NCBI GenBank assembly: GCA_002730035.1
Contig: PBYU01000078.1
Location: forward strand, 1-33,239
Source of the DNA: Gammaproteobacteria bacterium
GTDB taxonomy: Bacteria > Pseudomonadota > Gammaproteobacteria > Pseudomonadales > Pseudohongiellaceae
Direction of reading: 5' to 3'
Length of the DNA: 33,239 bases
A program made the position numbers and the translations under genes. Under the pieces are notes generated by a model. It was not told the origin of the DNA. It was given only the letters and a program-made list of their open reading frames with translations, and ran no database searches. Position 1 is the stretch's first letter. The number at the start of each line of letters is the position of its first letter. Below, piece after piece: positions 1 to 10,246 of this stretch.

Positions 1-80
1 CCTAATCCAATTCATGCACCCCTAATCTAATTCATGCACCACTAGTCTAATTCATGCACCACTAGTCTAATTCATGCACC
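1..80. repeat. Four tandem 20-bp repeats at the window edge
   Basis: Four head-to-tail 20-bp units lie at 1-20, 21-40, 41-60 and 61-80. All end in AATTCATGCACC. Units 3 and 4 are identical, and units 1 and 2 differ from each other at one base. The array starts at base 1, so it probably continues upstream of the window. It stops 21 bp before the nudF start and therefore occupies the place where a nudF promoter is expected. Its function is unknown: it could be a satellite-like array or iterated protein-binding sites. Confidence 0.9.
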
Positions 81-101
81 ATCGGTTGAATAACATTCCA
101 G

Positions 102-722
102 ATGTCCAGATTAACAACACAATTCAGTGTCAAAGATTTTGAGGTCTTGTCGCGCAAAAATTGCCACCAGGGATTCTTGCGTGTTGAAACTTTGCGACTA
201 AAATACCGGTTGTTTGACGGCAAATGGAGTGAAATATTACAGCGAGAGTTGTTGGTTAAAGACGAGGCAGTAGGGGTATTGCTGTTTGATCCAGCCAGAG
301 ATGAAGTTGTATTGGTAAGGCAGTTCAGGACTGGTGCGATGGACGAAGAATCAACCCCGTGGTTGTTGGAATTGGTAGCGGGTATGGTTGGTGAAGGAGA
401 ACAACACGAGCAGGTGGCAATACGGGAATCAGAAGAAGAATCAAATTGCACTCCGCACAACTTATTTAAGATTTGTGACTACTTGAACAGCCCCGGCGCC
501 AGCAACGAAAAGCTTACTTTGTTCTGTGGCCAGGTCGATGCCAGTGGGGCGGGCGGGATATTTGGATTGACCGAAGAACATGAAGATATTGAAGTTGTGG
601 TGTTGCCATTAGCAGAGGCATTGACTGCGATAGAATCAGGCCACATAAACAACGCCATGTCGATTATCGCCTTACAATGGTTGGCATTGCACAAGGCGGA
701 ACTGCTGAAGCACTGGGAATAG
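102..722 (+). CDS. nudF: ADP-ribose diphosphatase (Nudix hydrolase NudF)
   Basis: Hydrolyses ADP-ribose to AMP and ribose 5-phosphate in the cytosol, limiting free ADP-ribose. The 206-aa length matches E. coli NudF (about 209 aa). The Nudix box runs from about residue 94 to 116: Gly94, Glu100, then RESEEESN at 108-115 with the metal-binding Glu112/Glu113. The usual Gly at box position 115 is Asn here, a mild departure. ETPWLLE-like (STPWLLELVAG), SPGASNE and the C-terminal NNAMSIIALQWLALH stretch are characteristic of the NudF subfamily. It heads the conserved nudF-yqiB-cpdA-yqiA-parE cluster. ATG 102 is the first start after the repeats; no strong ribosome binding site is visible. Confidence 0.93.
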   Translation: MSRLTTQFSVKDFEVLSRKNCHQGFLRVETLRLKYRLFDGKWSEILQRELLVKDEAVGVLLFDPARDEVVLVRQFRTGAMDEESTPWLLELVAGMVGEGEQHEQVAIRESEEESNCTPHNLFKICDYLNSPGASNEKLTLFCGQVDASGAGGIFGLTEEHEDIEVVVLPLAEALTAIESGHINNAMSIIALQWLALHKAELLKHWE

Positions 723-821
723 GCTCCCCGGCTAGATATAAGGTAAATGGAAAAATCTCAATCCCCGGACTCGCAAAACTCCGTCAAATCGTTACAATTG
801 GACGTCGATTAGAGGTTCCTT

Positions 822-831
822 CACTATAGTG
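822..831. promoter_or_regulatory. 10-bp perfect palindrome in the nudF-yqiB gap
   Basis: The 193-bp gap between nudF and yqiB contains the perfect palindrome CACTATAGTG. It is flanked by TCCT on the left and AGGA on the right, offset by one base. It could be an operator or a weak hairpin. A TATAAG hexamer follows at 846-851 without a convincing -35. No terminator T-tract is present, so I see no transcript end between the two genes. Confidence 0.3.
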
Positions 832-915
832 AGGAAAACGCCGACTATAAGACTAGTGCTGTGGGTGCGCTAAAACCAGCTGGATGAGATTTAGAATAGG
901 CAAAAAATCAGGAAT

Positions 916-1485
916 ATGTCGAAAAGCAATTACAGTATCGATTTAATCAAGCAAATGGCGGAATGTGATGCGAATTACATTCGTTTGCTCAAATTGGTAC
1001 CACAATTGCAAGCCTATAGGGATAAGTCGTTTATTGAATACGCACTTCTAGATTCAGTTAATTCATCTTTGACACGTACCAATCAGTCACTGCAAACAAA
1101 TGAACCTGAAAAAGTTCTAGAAGGGCTTGCTTCAGAATTTTTTATTTCCGATCTCGATGACTCGGATGAGAAGGTTACAGTTAGAATAAAAATTCTGGAA
1201 GCATTCAAGTATACAACCACGCTGGAAATCACCCAAAAACCTGAATTTAAAAAGTGGATGACTAATCCATCGATGTTAGTAAGGGTTTATCATGATGCCA
1301 GTACGGCCGAAGTTGTGTCTTATCAAGGCCATCGTAATTTGAAGCCAAGATATACACAGCCAAATCCAAAAATGTATCACGCAGATGAAAAAATGCAGGT
1401 GAACAAATTTTTGGGAGAGTGGTTAACACATTGTCTAAAAGTAGGTAGAAGCACAAAAGCGTCAGAGCTATTATTTGCTATATAG
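916..1485 (+). CDS. yqiB: DUF1249 family protein YqiB
   Basis: Uncharacterised cytosolic protein of the DUF1249 family; no enzymatic role is established. The match to E. coli YqiB is clear in the second half: YTTTLEITQK near residue 98, SMLVRVYHDASTAEV, LKPRYTQPNPK, and the C-terminal DEKMQVNKFLGEWLTHCL. At 189 aa it is about 45 residues longer than the usual 140-aa protein. The extra length is a low-complexity insert after VPQL (about residues 32-75). The gene is more AT-rich than its neighbours. It sits between nudF and cpdA, exactly as in E. coli. AGGAA at 910-914 is very close to ATG 916, so translation initiation may be weak. Confidence 0.85.
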   Translation: MSKSNYSIDLIKQMAECDANYIRLLKLVPQLQAYRDKSFIEYALLDSVNSSLTRTNQSLQTNEPEKVLEGLASEFFISDLDDSDEKVTVRIKILEAFKYTTTLEITQKPEFKKWMTNPSMLVRVYHDASTAEVVSYQGHRNLKPRYTQPNPKMYHADEKMQVNKFLGEWLTHCLKVGRSTKASELLFAI

Positions 1486-1503
1486 AAAAGCTACAAGGCA
1501 GTC

Positions 1504-2328
1504 ATGACCGCACTGACTACACAAAGCCCAATTCGTCTGCTACAGATTACTGATACTCATCTTTATGGCAATCCTGCCGGCACTCTGTTGAAGATGAACA
1601 CTCAGGACAGCCTGGATCACGTCGTAAAAATTTTGAAACGGAATGAGAAAGGAAATGAATTCGACCTCATTCTTGCCACGGGCGATATCGCACAGGACGC
1701 ATCGGAGAAGGCCTACGCAAAATTTGTTGATGCCATGCAAGAAATCGGCTCACCATTTCGATGGATTCCTGGGAATCATGACAATATTGATGTGATGGAA
1801 AAAGTCGCAGCGGGATCCGATGTCAGTGAAAAACTCGTACAAATAAACAACTGGCAAATACTCTTTTTGGACACCAGTATCCTGGGCCAGGTACACGGCA
1901 ATTTGTCGAAGAGTGAACTGGAATTCCTTAAAGACTGCCTACAAACCGCCCAGGCAGATGAATCAGTCGATCACTGCCTTATCTGCCTTCATCATAATCC
2001 CGTCAAAGGCAATGCGGGCTGGATGAAAGACATTGGCTTGAATAACGGCAAGGAATTTTTCCAATTACTTTCCAAGTTCAATAAAGTAGATTGCATTGTC
2101 TATGGCCATGTCCATCAGGCTCTCGATTACGTCCATGCAGGTATTAGATGTATGTGCACCCCTTCGACCTGTATCCAGTTCAAGCCTAAAGTTGGGAATT
2201 TTGCATTAGATAGGTTAAACCCAGGCTATCGAACCTTAACGCCGTCAACGGATGGAAGCATAGAAACTGAAGTGGTTCGGGTAACGGGATTTGAAATCGA
2301 AGCAGACTTCGCTAGCCAGGGATACTGA
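1504..2328 (+). CDS. cpdA: 3',5'-cyclic-AMP phosphodiesterase CpdA
   Basis: Metallophosphoesterase that degrades cAMP to AMP and so tunes cAMP-CRP signalling. All class motifs are visible. D-x-H is at Asp17/His19, the GD motif is at Gly60-Asp61, and GNHD is at 90-93 with Asn91/His92. A double His is at 163-164, and GHVH is at 201-204. These residues bind the dinuclear metal centre. The 274-aa length is typical. It begins 18 bp after yqiB stops, with AAGG upstream as a modest Shine-Dalgarno, so the two are probably co-transcribed. The position between yqiB and yqiA supports CpdA over other metallophosphoesterases. Confidence 0.93.
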   Translation: MTALTTQSPIRLLQITDTHLYGNPAGTLLKMNTQDSLDHVVKILKRNEKGNEFDLILATGDIAQDASEKAYAKFVDAMQEIGSPFRWIPGNHDNIDVMEKVAAGSDVSEKLVQINNWQILFLDTSILGQVHGNLSKSELEFLKDCLQTAQADESVDHCLICLHHNPVKGNAGWMKDIGLNNGKEFFQLLSKFNKVDCIVYGHVHQALDYVHAGIRCMCTPSTCIQFKPKVGNFALDRLNPGYRTLTPSTDGSIETEVVRVTGFEIEADFASQGY

Positions 2329-2424
2329 GGACTGCGAACAAGACTATGACTGCTCTGAGCTACAGCTAATTCTGCTATCAAGGCGCTCTGGCGGCAGAGT
2401 ACGATAGACCCCCGCTGAGTGGTT

Positions 2425-2459
2425 TTGCTTTGAGCAAGAGAGATTTTGCTGTGAGCAAA
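2425..2459. promoter_or_regulatory. Two phased dyads upstream of yqiA
   Basis: Two nearly identical inverted repeats, TTGCT-TTG-AGCAA (2425-2437) and TTTGCT-GTG-AGCAAA (2445-2459), are embedded in direct copies of TTTTGCT-N2-GAGCAA. Their centres are about 21 bp apart, which is two helical turns. They lie 50-85 bp upstream of the yqiA start in the 182-bp cpdA-yqiA gap. Paired in-phase dyads suggest a cooperatively bound operator; as RNA each could form a 5-6 bp hairpin. No known regulator site was recognised. Confidence 0.4.
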
Positions 2460-2510
2460 CGGGGTCACATACTTGCTCAGAAAGCCCCTAACTTGGTCGT
2501 GTGTTAGACT

Positions 2511-3110
2511 TTGTCCCCCAACCCTTTCTTTCTATACCTGCATGGGTTTCTCAGCTCGCCATTATCAGTTAAGGCACAGCAAACTATTCGCTATTGCCAG
2601 CAGGTTGGCTGGGAATCTCAAATACTTGTTCCAACTTTGCATAATGGCCCTGCAGAAACTATAAAAGAGCTTACAGCTATCGTTGCATCACATGGCCGTT
2701 ACGATCTGAAGCTTATGGGGAGTTCGCTGGGAGGGTTTTATGCAAGCTACCTTGCTGAAGAATACGGAATACCAGCGGTATTGATTAATCCGGCAGTCAG
2801 GCCGTACGATTTCTGGGAGACCCACCTCGGAGAGCACAAGAATTACTATTCCAATCAGATGCATACTGTGACAGAAACGCATATCGAAGAGCTGAAGGAA
2901 TTGGACAAGCCTCAACTGGCGAATCCCGACAATTTCTGGGTTTTGTTACAGACTGGGGATGAAACGCTGGATTATCGTAAGGCGGTAGAAAAATATGGTG
3001 AAACCCACTGCCTTATTCGCGAAAATGGCAACCACAGCTATGAGAACTATGATGCCGAATTGCCTGCTATCTTTGAATTTTTGCTCTCAAGAATTGGCCG
3101 ATCTGTGTGA
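2511..3110 (+). CDS. yqiA: YqiA family esterase (alpha/beta hydrolase)
   Basis: Small alpha/beta-hydrolase esterase acting on short acyl esters in vitro; the physiological substrate is unknown. Residues 7-13 FLYLHGF form the oxyanion strand. GSSLGG near residue 70 holds the nucleophilic Ser, LLQTGDETLDY carries the acidic residue, and GNHSYENY carries the catalytic His. INPAVRPYDF is a hallmark of YqiA. The length of 199 aa is usual. Translation must begin at TTG 2511: an in-frame TAG lies at 2505-2507, and the conserved LYLHGF begins within eight codons. No good Shine-Dalgarno precedes it, so expression may be low. It sits directly before parE, as in E. coli. Confidence 0.88.
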   Translation: MSPNPFFLYLHGFLSSPLSVKAQQTIRYCQQVGWESQILVPTLHNGPAETIKELTAIVASHGRYDLKLMGSSLGGFYASYLAEEYGIPAVLINPAVRPYDFWETHLGEHKNYYSNQMHTVTETHIEELKELDKPQLANPDNFWVLLQTGDETLDYRKAVEKYGETHCLIRENGNHSYENYDAELPAIFEFLLSRIGRSV

Positions 3111-3134
3111 TAAAATATTATTCACCTGCAGTAA

Positions 3135-5087
<1,953 letters not shown>

Positions 5088-5111
5088 AATAGCTAAACAA
5101 ATGAGACAGGC

Positions 5112-7379
5112 ATGAACGAAGACATCACGGTAAACGAAGACGGCGTCGAACAGATAGCCCTCAAGAATTACACGCAACAGGCCTATTTGAATTACGCGAT
5201 GTACGTAATCAATGATCGGGCCCTGCCTACTCTGGGCGACGGGCTGAAGCCTGTGCAGCGACGCATTGTCTACGCCATGTCGGAGCTGAGCCTGAAGGCT
5301 GGCGCCAAATTCAAGAAGTCGGCGCGTACCATCGGTGATGTCATCGGCAAGTTTCACCCCCACGGCGATTCTGCCTGCTACGAGGCCATGGTGCTCATGG
5401 CACAGCCTTTTACCTACCGTTACCCCCTGGTCGATGGCCAGGGTAACTGGGGCTCCCAGGACGACCCCAAGTCCTTCGCGGCGATGCGCTATACCGAATC
5501 ACGCCTGAGAGACTATGCCGATGTGTTGCTGGGAGAGCTTGGCCAGGGCACGGTAGACTGGAAACCGAATTTCGACGGCACCATGGATGAACCGGAAATC
5601 CTGCCGGCGCGCCTGCCAAATGTGCTGCTAAATGGCGGTAGCGGCATCGCTGTTGGCATGGCGACCGACATACCTCCGCACAATTTAAGCGAAGTAGCCA
5701 AGGCCTGTATTCATCTGTTGGATAAACCCAAGGCCACAGTCGGTGATATCTGCAAAATCATCAAGGGCCCGGATTTTCCCACCGAAGCTGAACTCATCAC
5801 GCCAAAGAATGAAATTCTCGACCTCTATAAGACGGGTCGCGGCTCATTGAAAGCCAGAGCCACCTACATCGTTGAAAATGGCGAGATCGTGATTAACGCG
5901 CTGCCCTATCAGGTATCCGGTGCCAAAGTATTGGAACAGATCGCTACTCAGATGCAGAAGAAGAAACTGCCCATGGTAGTGGATCTTCGGGATGAATCGG
6001 ACCATGAAAATCCGACCCGCATCGTGGTCGTTCCGCGCTCCAATCGCATCGACCAGGACGCGGTGATGTCACACCTGTTTTCCACCACCGATCTGGAGAA
6101 GAACTACCGCGTCAATTTCAACATGATAGGAATTAACAAGCGACCACAGGTTAAGAATATCGTGGCGCTGTTAAAGGAATGGCTGCAGTTCCGTACCACA
6201 ACGGTCAAGCGACGGCTGCAGTTCCGGCTCGATAAGATCCTGGATCGCCTGCATATCCTCGATGGCCTGTTGATCGCCTATTTGAATATTGACGAAGTCA
6301 TCAAGATCATTCGCAAGGAAGACAAACCGAAGTCCGCGCTGGTGAAGAAATTCAAGATCACCGAACGCCAGGCGGACGCCATTCTTGATCTCAGATTACG
6401 CCAGTTAGCCAAGCTGGAAGAGATCAAGATCAAGGCAGAACAGAAAGAATTAAGTGAAGAACGCAAGTCTATCGAGCAACTATTGAAATCGACGGCTAGG
6501 CTGAAGACATTAATCAAGAGTGAAATAAAGGCCGATGCCAAAAGATTTGGAGACGACAGAAGGACACCACTGGTTCAGAGAGAGGAAGCCAAGGCCTTTA
6601 GCGAGACTGAGCTACTGACTACCGAGCCGGTGACCATCATCTTGTCGGATAAGGGATGGATGCGTGCTGCCAAAGGGCACGATGTCGATCCGGGTTCGCT
6701 GCAATACAAATCAGGCGATGGGTTCAAGATAGCGGCTCGTGGTAAGAGCAGCCAGCTTGCCATCTTCCTGGATTCGACAGGGCGCGCCTATTCTCTGGCG
6801 GCTCACAACCTGCCTTCGGCGAGAGGCCAGGGTGAACCGGTATCGGGCCGTGTCAATCCGCCCCCCGGTGCAACGTTCGAGGGAGTCGTCATTGGCGAAG
6901 ATGACAAGGACGTATTGCTGGCAAGTGATGCAGGTTATGGATTTGTCGGTAAAGTCGGTGACCTGATCAGTAAGAATAAATCCGGAAAAGCTATCCTGCG
7001 TTGCCCCAAGGGATCGAAAGTGTTATCTGCCGTGATGGTCAACGACTATGGGAATGATCTGATTGTAGCGATCAGCAATGAAGGCCGTATGTTGGTGTTT
7101 CCAATAAGCGAATTGCCACGACTGGCCAAGGGCAAGGGCAACAAGATAATCGGTATCCCCAGTGCCCGGGTTGTCGATAGAGTTGAATTTGTTGCTGCAA
7201 TGGCAGTGCTTTCATCTGCTGACACGCTCATCGTGCATGCCGGTCGGCGGCATCACAACTTAAGACCTGCAGACCTGGAGCACTATCGAGGGGAACGGGG
7301 CCGACGCGGCAATAAATTGCCACAAGGATTCAGAAACGTCAGCAGAGTCGAAGTGCTGGAAAAAGAAAGCGCTGACTAG
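5112..7379 (+). CDS. parC: DNA topoisomerase IV subunit A
   Basis: DNA-cleaving subunit of topoisomerase IV. The active-site Tyr127 follows Arg126 in AMRYTESRL. The quinolone-resistance region [12 protein letters not shown] carries Ser87 and Glu91, equivalent to E. coli Ser80 and Glu84, so there is no classical resistance substitution. The C-terminal beta-pinwheel domain begins after about residue 490 and is complete. The length of 755 aa is normal. It starts 24 bp after parE, with GAGACAGG upstream, so the two subunits are co-transcribed; in E. coli parC lies several genes away from parE. Its stop is only 5 bp from the stop of the convergent gene, with no room for a terminator. Confidence 0.97.
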   Translation: MNEDITVNEDGVEQIALKNYTQQAYLNYAMYVINDRALPTLGDGLKPVQRRIVYAMSELSLKAGAKFKKSARTIGDVIGKFHPHGDSACYEAMVLMAQPFTYRYPLVDGQGNWGSQDDPKSFAAMRYTESRLRDYADVLLGELGQGTVDWKPNFDGTMDEPEILPARLPNVLLNGGSGIAVGMATDIPPHNLSEVAKACIHLLDKPKATVGDICKIIKGPDFPTEAELITPKNEILDLYKTGRGSLKARATYIVENGEIVINALPYQVSGAKVLEQIATQMQKKKLPMVVDLRDESDHENPTRIVVVPRSNRIDQDAVMSHLFSTTDLEKNYRVNFNMIGINKRPQVKNIVALLKEWLQFRTTTVKRRLQFRLDKILDRLHILDGLLIAYLNIDEVIKIIRKEDKPKSALVKKFKITERQADAILDLRLRQLAKLEEIKIKAEQKELSEERKSIEQLLKSTARLKTLIKSEIKADAKRFGDDRRTPLVQREEAKAFSETELLTTEPVTIILSDKGWMRAAKGHDVDPGSLQYKSGDGFKIAARGKSSQLAIFLDSTGRAYSLAAHNLPSARGQGEPVSGRVNPPPGATFEGVVIGEDDKDVLLASDAGYGFVGKVGDLISKNKSGKAILRCPKGSKVLSAVMVNDYGNDLIVAISNEGRMLVFPISELPRLAKGKGNKIIGIPSARVVDRVEFVAAMAVLSSADTLIVHAGRRHHNLRPADLEHYRGERGRRGNKLPQGFRNVSRVEVLEKESAD

Positions 7380-7384
7380 CGTGC

Positions 7385-8744
7385 TCAGTCTGTGTACAGG
7401 GTAGCCAATTGAATTGCCTGTCTTTCAAGAAGTAGCGCAAAATCGGACATCGGCGCATGTCCGAGATAGGTCACCAGGCACTCTTCGTCTCCGACAATAG
7501 AAAATTCCTCGGCGTCGATCCTGGTCCCAGCGCCAGCATGCTCGAAGGCAGGGCCACTGATCAGCACCGCATTATCCGGGCATTCGCTACAAATCTCCCG
7601 ACTCAGTGGTCTGGCCACAATAATTCGGACCACTGTGCACAGCCAGGCGAAATTTAACGGCAATGTGTTCACCTTCAATATCCGACAAATCTCCCACTAA
7701 TTGCAGGAAAAGCTGAGCGGCACACATCGCGTAAAACGGCTGCTCTTCTTCTGGCTGCATGGCTCCGAAATTGATGATTATTTCGCCGTCGGCGCAGTAG
7801 TTTACGGTACCGTTGTAAAGCTGGCTGGCTTTCCCGGCAAAGAAGTAATACTTGTTGAGGAGCTTGGCCATGCACTCTTCGCTCACTGTGGAGGCGAGGT
7901 ATTGAAAATTGCTCAACCTGATAACCAATAAAGTGGCGTCCTGTTTGCCGGGCAAATTCTTGAAGCTTTGTGTGTCGGCCGACGGCTGACGGGCTCCAAA
8001 GTTATTGAGAAAAGTGTTTTGTGCGAGAAATTCTGCGGTGGTATTGAATTGTCGGATTGCCGTGCTTATTTCATTCGAATTTTCCGGTTCGGGACAGGCT
8101 TCGATCTTTCCCTTACGAATATTGCTGAGGGAAAAAGCCAATAGATTAGCGGGAAAGCTCACCAGGTACTGGTAGTAAGTAGTAGTAAGTGATGCCGCAG
8201 CGATCAATAGCAGCAGTGTTGCGCCTATCACCAGCAGAAAGTTGTTTATCGCACCGGCTTCAATGTAGCTTAGGTCTAATTTGACGCGAATGAAACCAGC
8301 AACCGAATTTGCCAGTGATATCGGTGCCAGGTATTCCGCTTCTATCGGACTCATCGGTAGGGGGATAAGTAGCGTAGATTCAGATTGAGTGCCAGTTGCT
8401 ACTGCAATTACATCATTATCCACATTGAGGACGGCAACTTCTGCGATTGAAGAATCGCGTGTAATACCGGAGAGCACCACGTTCATGCTGACCAGGTCGT
8501 TGGCCAGTACCAGCTCAGTCAACTGGGTTGCGGTTTGCCGGGCAAGAGCCTGGCCGAGGTCATCAGCCTGTTGCTGAAGCAAGTTGCGTGTATTGTAACT
8601 GCTGATCAGCCAGAAAACGCACATCGCCAGCAGCAGCAACAGGCATACTGAGACAGAAAATTTTCTGGAGATCTGTTTGTTGGTGACCCCAGGGGCTTCA
8701 GAGTGCTCTGGAATGGGTTCGCTGTGTGGCTGGTCTTCGTGCAA
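7385..8744 (-). pseudogene. AhpA/YtjB (Smp)-like membrane protein with cyclase-like C-terminus, frameshifted
   Basis: Two overlapping minus-strand frames belong to one gene. The first (8744 to 7587, 385 aa) has a cytosolic tail, TM helices near residues 30-48 and 167-190 around a periplasmic loop, and a HAMP-like linker. From about residue 265 it has a degenerate class III nucleotide-cyclase-like domain (ATLLVIRLSNF, then KFRLAVHSGP). That frame then runs out of the family pattern and stops. The family pattern resumes one base over (IIVARPLSREICSE to the stop at 7385). Dropping one base in AATTATT near 7620-7625 joins them smoothly. The N-terminal layout resembles AhpA/YtjB (Smp) proteins; that name is a tentative call. 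The cyclase catalytic residues are not obvious, so it may be signalling-inactive. Confidence 0.6.
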
Positions 8745-8864
8745 CGCTGTCTCTCTCTATGTACTGCTGCTTCTCAATGTGTAGTGCCGCCCTCTGTGTA
8801 CTGACTGCGCGCTGGGCTGGGCTATCGATCGCCTCGACAGCCAAGAATAGCAGGAGTTGCCGGG

Positions 8865-9230
8865 CTAGTGCAGCGCTAGCGTGAAGTCTTTCAGGAATTC
8901 GAAAACCAGTGAACTGGCGGGCTTTCCAATGTGGTTTCCTTGCACAAAATTAAGCTGTGCCTGCCATAGTAGCGGCATAGTGGCCATCGATTCGACCCCG
9001 CCGGCAACAACCTGAATATTGTGCTGGTGGAGTTTGGTCACCATTTTCTTCAATTCTGCCTGTTTATGTCGGTTTTCGTTAAGCTTCTGGAGCAGTGACA
9101 CATCGAGCTTCGCATACTGGGCACTCAGTAGTGACAGATAACGAAACGGTTAAGTTGTGCAGCCAAAGTGTTTGATGCTGAGACTGATGCGCAGTTGACT
9201 CAGGTGCTGACGGGGTACAGTTAATTTCGC
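8865..9230 (-). pseudogene. C-terminal remnant of an EAL-domain protein
   Basis: Minus-strand translation gives the last third of an EAL (c-di-GMP phosphodiesterase-type) domain. The segment with LSQLRISLSIKHFG is followed by an in-frame TAA at 9150-9152, then PFRYLSLLSAQYAKLD, then VVAGGVESMATMPLLW and NFVQGNHIGKP. These correspond to the DDFG, KLD, AEGVE and QGY-KP landmarks of the family, here with degenerate residues (KHFG for DDFG, AGGVE for AEGVE). The start, the EAL signature itself and any GGDEF part are missing. The remnant is fused in frame behind the epmB remnant, separated by the TAA at 9231-9233. It is almost certainly non-functional. Confidence 0.75.
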
Positions 9231-9533
9231 TTAAAACACCGATTTATTCAGTGACAGGACGCCATTTGTCGCTAACAGGCTTAAGTCTTGGATTAATTCC
9301 GGGCTCAACCCCTGCGTGTGAATGCAGTGCCGTACCAGTACGATTCGCCTGGCAGAGTTCCCCAACAGCGTGGCGGCGCTGGCCAGGAAAAGGGACGCAT
9401 CGAGTTCCAGAAGTTGCACTAATTCCTTTGGATCTGTAATCAGATCGGATAATATCTGTTGCCATTTTTCAGGCAGGTCAGATCTAATGGTCGGTTGAGG
9501 AAAATGAGTAATAGAAAGGGCCGCTTGGTTCAT
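9231..9533 (-). pseudogene. epmB: Internally deleted epmB (EF-P lysine 2,3-aminomutase) remnant
   Basis: The first about 55 residues (MNQAALS from ATG 9533, then LPEKWQQILSDLITDPKELV and LLELDASLF) match the N-terminus of EpmB/YjeK. That enzyme converts (S)-alpha-lysine to (R)-beta-lysine for EF-P. The sequence then jumps to RRIVLVRHCIHTQG and LLATNGVLSLNKSV, which aligns with the late segment LLVNHINHA...GVTLLNQSV of EpmB. Roughly 190 residues in between are missing, including the radical-SAM CxxxCxxC motif and the PLP site, and so is everything after NKSV. The ORF can be extended to a TTG at 9566, but ATG 9533 fits the family. Its divergent position beside efp is the classical epmB location. 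It cannot be an active enzyme. Confidence 0.8.
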
Positions 9534-9654
9534 CAGCTTGCTTTGCAGAGAGCTTTTGTAGAGCAATAAGAGATAGAGTGGTTTTCGGAAAACTGGTATT
9601 CATAGCAACAAAAACCAGCTCAGACATTGGTCAGTTTAGAAGCGAGAGGGGAAA

Positions 9655-10227
9655 ATGGTGAGTTACTCGACAAATGAATTTAAGTCCGGCCTGAAAGTGC
9701 TGGTAGACAGCGAACCCTGTTCTATCCTGGAAAATGAAATGGTTAAACCTGGCAAGGGCCAGGCATTCAATCGCGTGAAATTCAGAAATCTCCTCAATGG
9801 TCGCGTCTGGGAGCGCACATTTAAATCGGGTGAATCCATCGAAGCAGCCGATGTGATGGAGACGGATATGGAGTACCTGTACGAGGACGGTGAGTTCTGG
9901 CATTTCATGAAGACCGATGACAGCTATGAACAAATTGCTGCCGATGCGAACGCCATCAGTGAGGCAAAAAACTGGCTGAAGGAACAGGATGTTTATCAGG
10001 TGATTCTCTGGAACGAAGCACCGATCTCGGTCAGTCCGCCTAACTTCGTCGAACTGGAAGTTGCTGAGACCGACCCCGGCCTTAAAGGTGATACTGCACA
10101 GGGCGGCACCAAACCTGCTACGCTGAGCTCTGGCGCGGTTGTGAAGGTGCCACTGTTCGTCAACATTGGTGACGTATTGCGAGTCGACACACGTACTGGC
10201 GAATACCAGAACCGTGTTAACAGTTAG
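9655..10227 (+). CDS. efp: Translation elongation factor P
   Basis: EF-P binds ribosomes stalled on polyproline and restores peptide-bond formation. The protein has 190 aa with the three OB-like domains of the family. The modification loop VKPGKGQAF carries Lys34, the residue that EpmA beta-lysylates in E. coli. The [25 protein letters not shown] and C-terminal [19 protein letters not shown] stretches are standard. GAGAGGGGA lies just before ATG 9655 as a strong ribosome binding site. It is divergent from the epmB remnant and followed 19 bp later by epmA, so EF-P and its ligase are probably one operon. The modification partner EpmB is broken next door. Confidence 0.97.
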   Translation: MVSYSTNEFKSGLKVLVDSEPCSILENEMVKPGKGQAFNRVKFRNLLNGRVWERTFKSGESIEAADVMETDMEYLYEDGEFWHFMKTDDSYEQIAADANAISEAKNWLKEQDVYQVILWNEAPISVSPPNFVELEVAETDPGLKGDTAQGGTKPATLSSGAVVKVPLFVNIGDVLRVDTRTGEYQNRVNS

Positions 10228-10246
10228 CGGTTGCCACTGATTACCC

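Noticed and set aside
822..831. CACTATAG similar to part of a T7 phage promoter
   Set aside because: Only eight bases match and the upstream TAATACGA part is absent; the palindrome explains the similarity.
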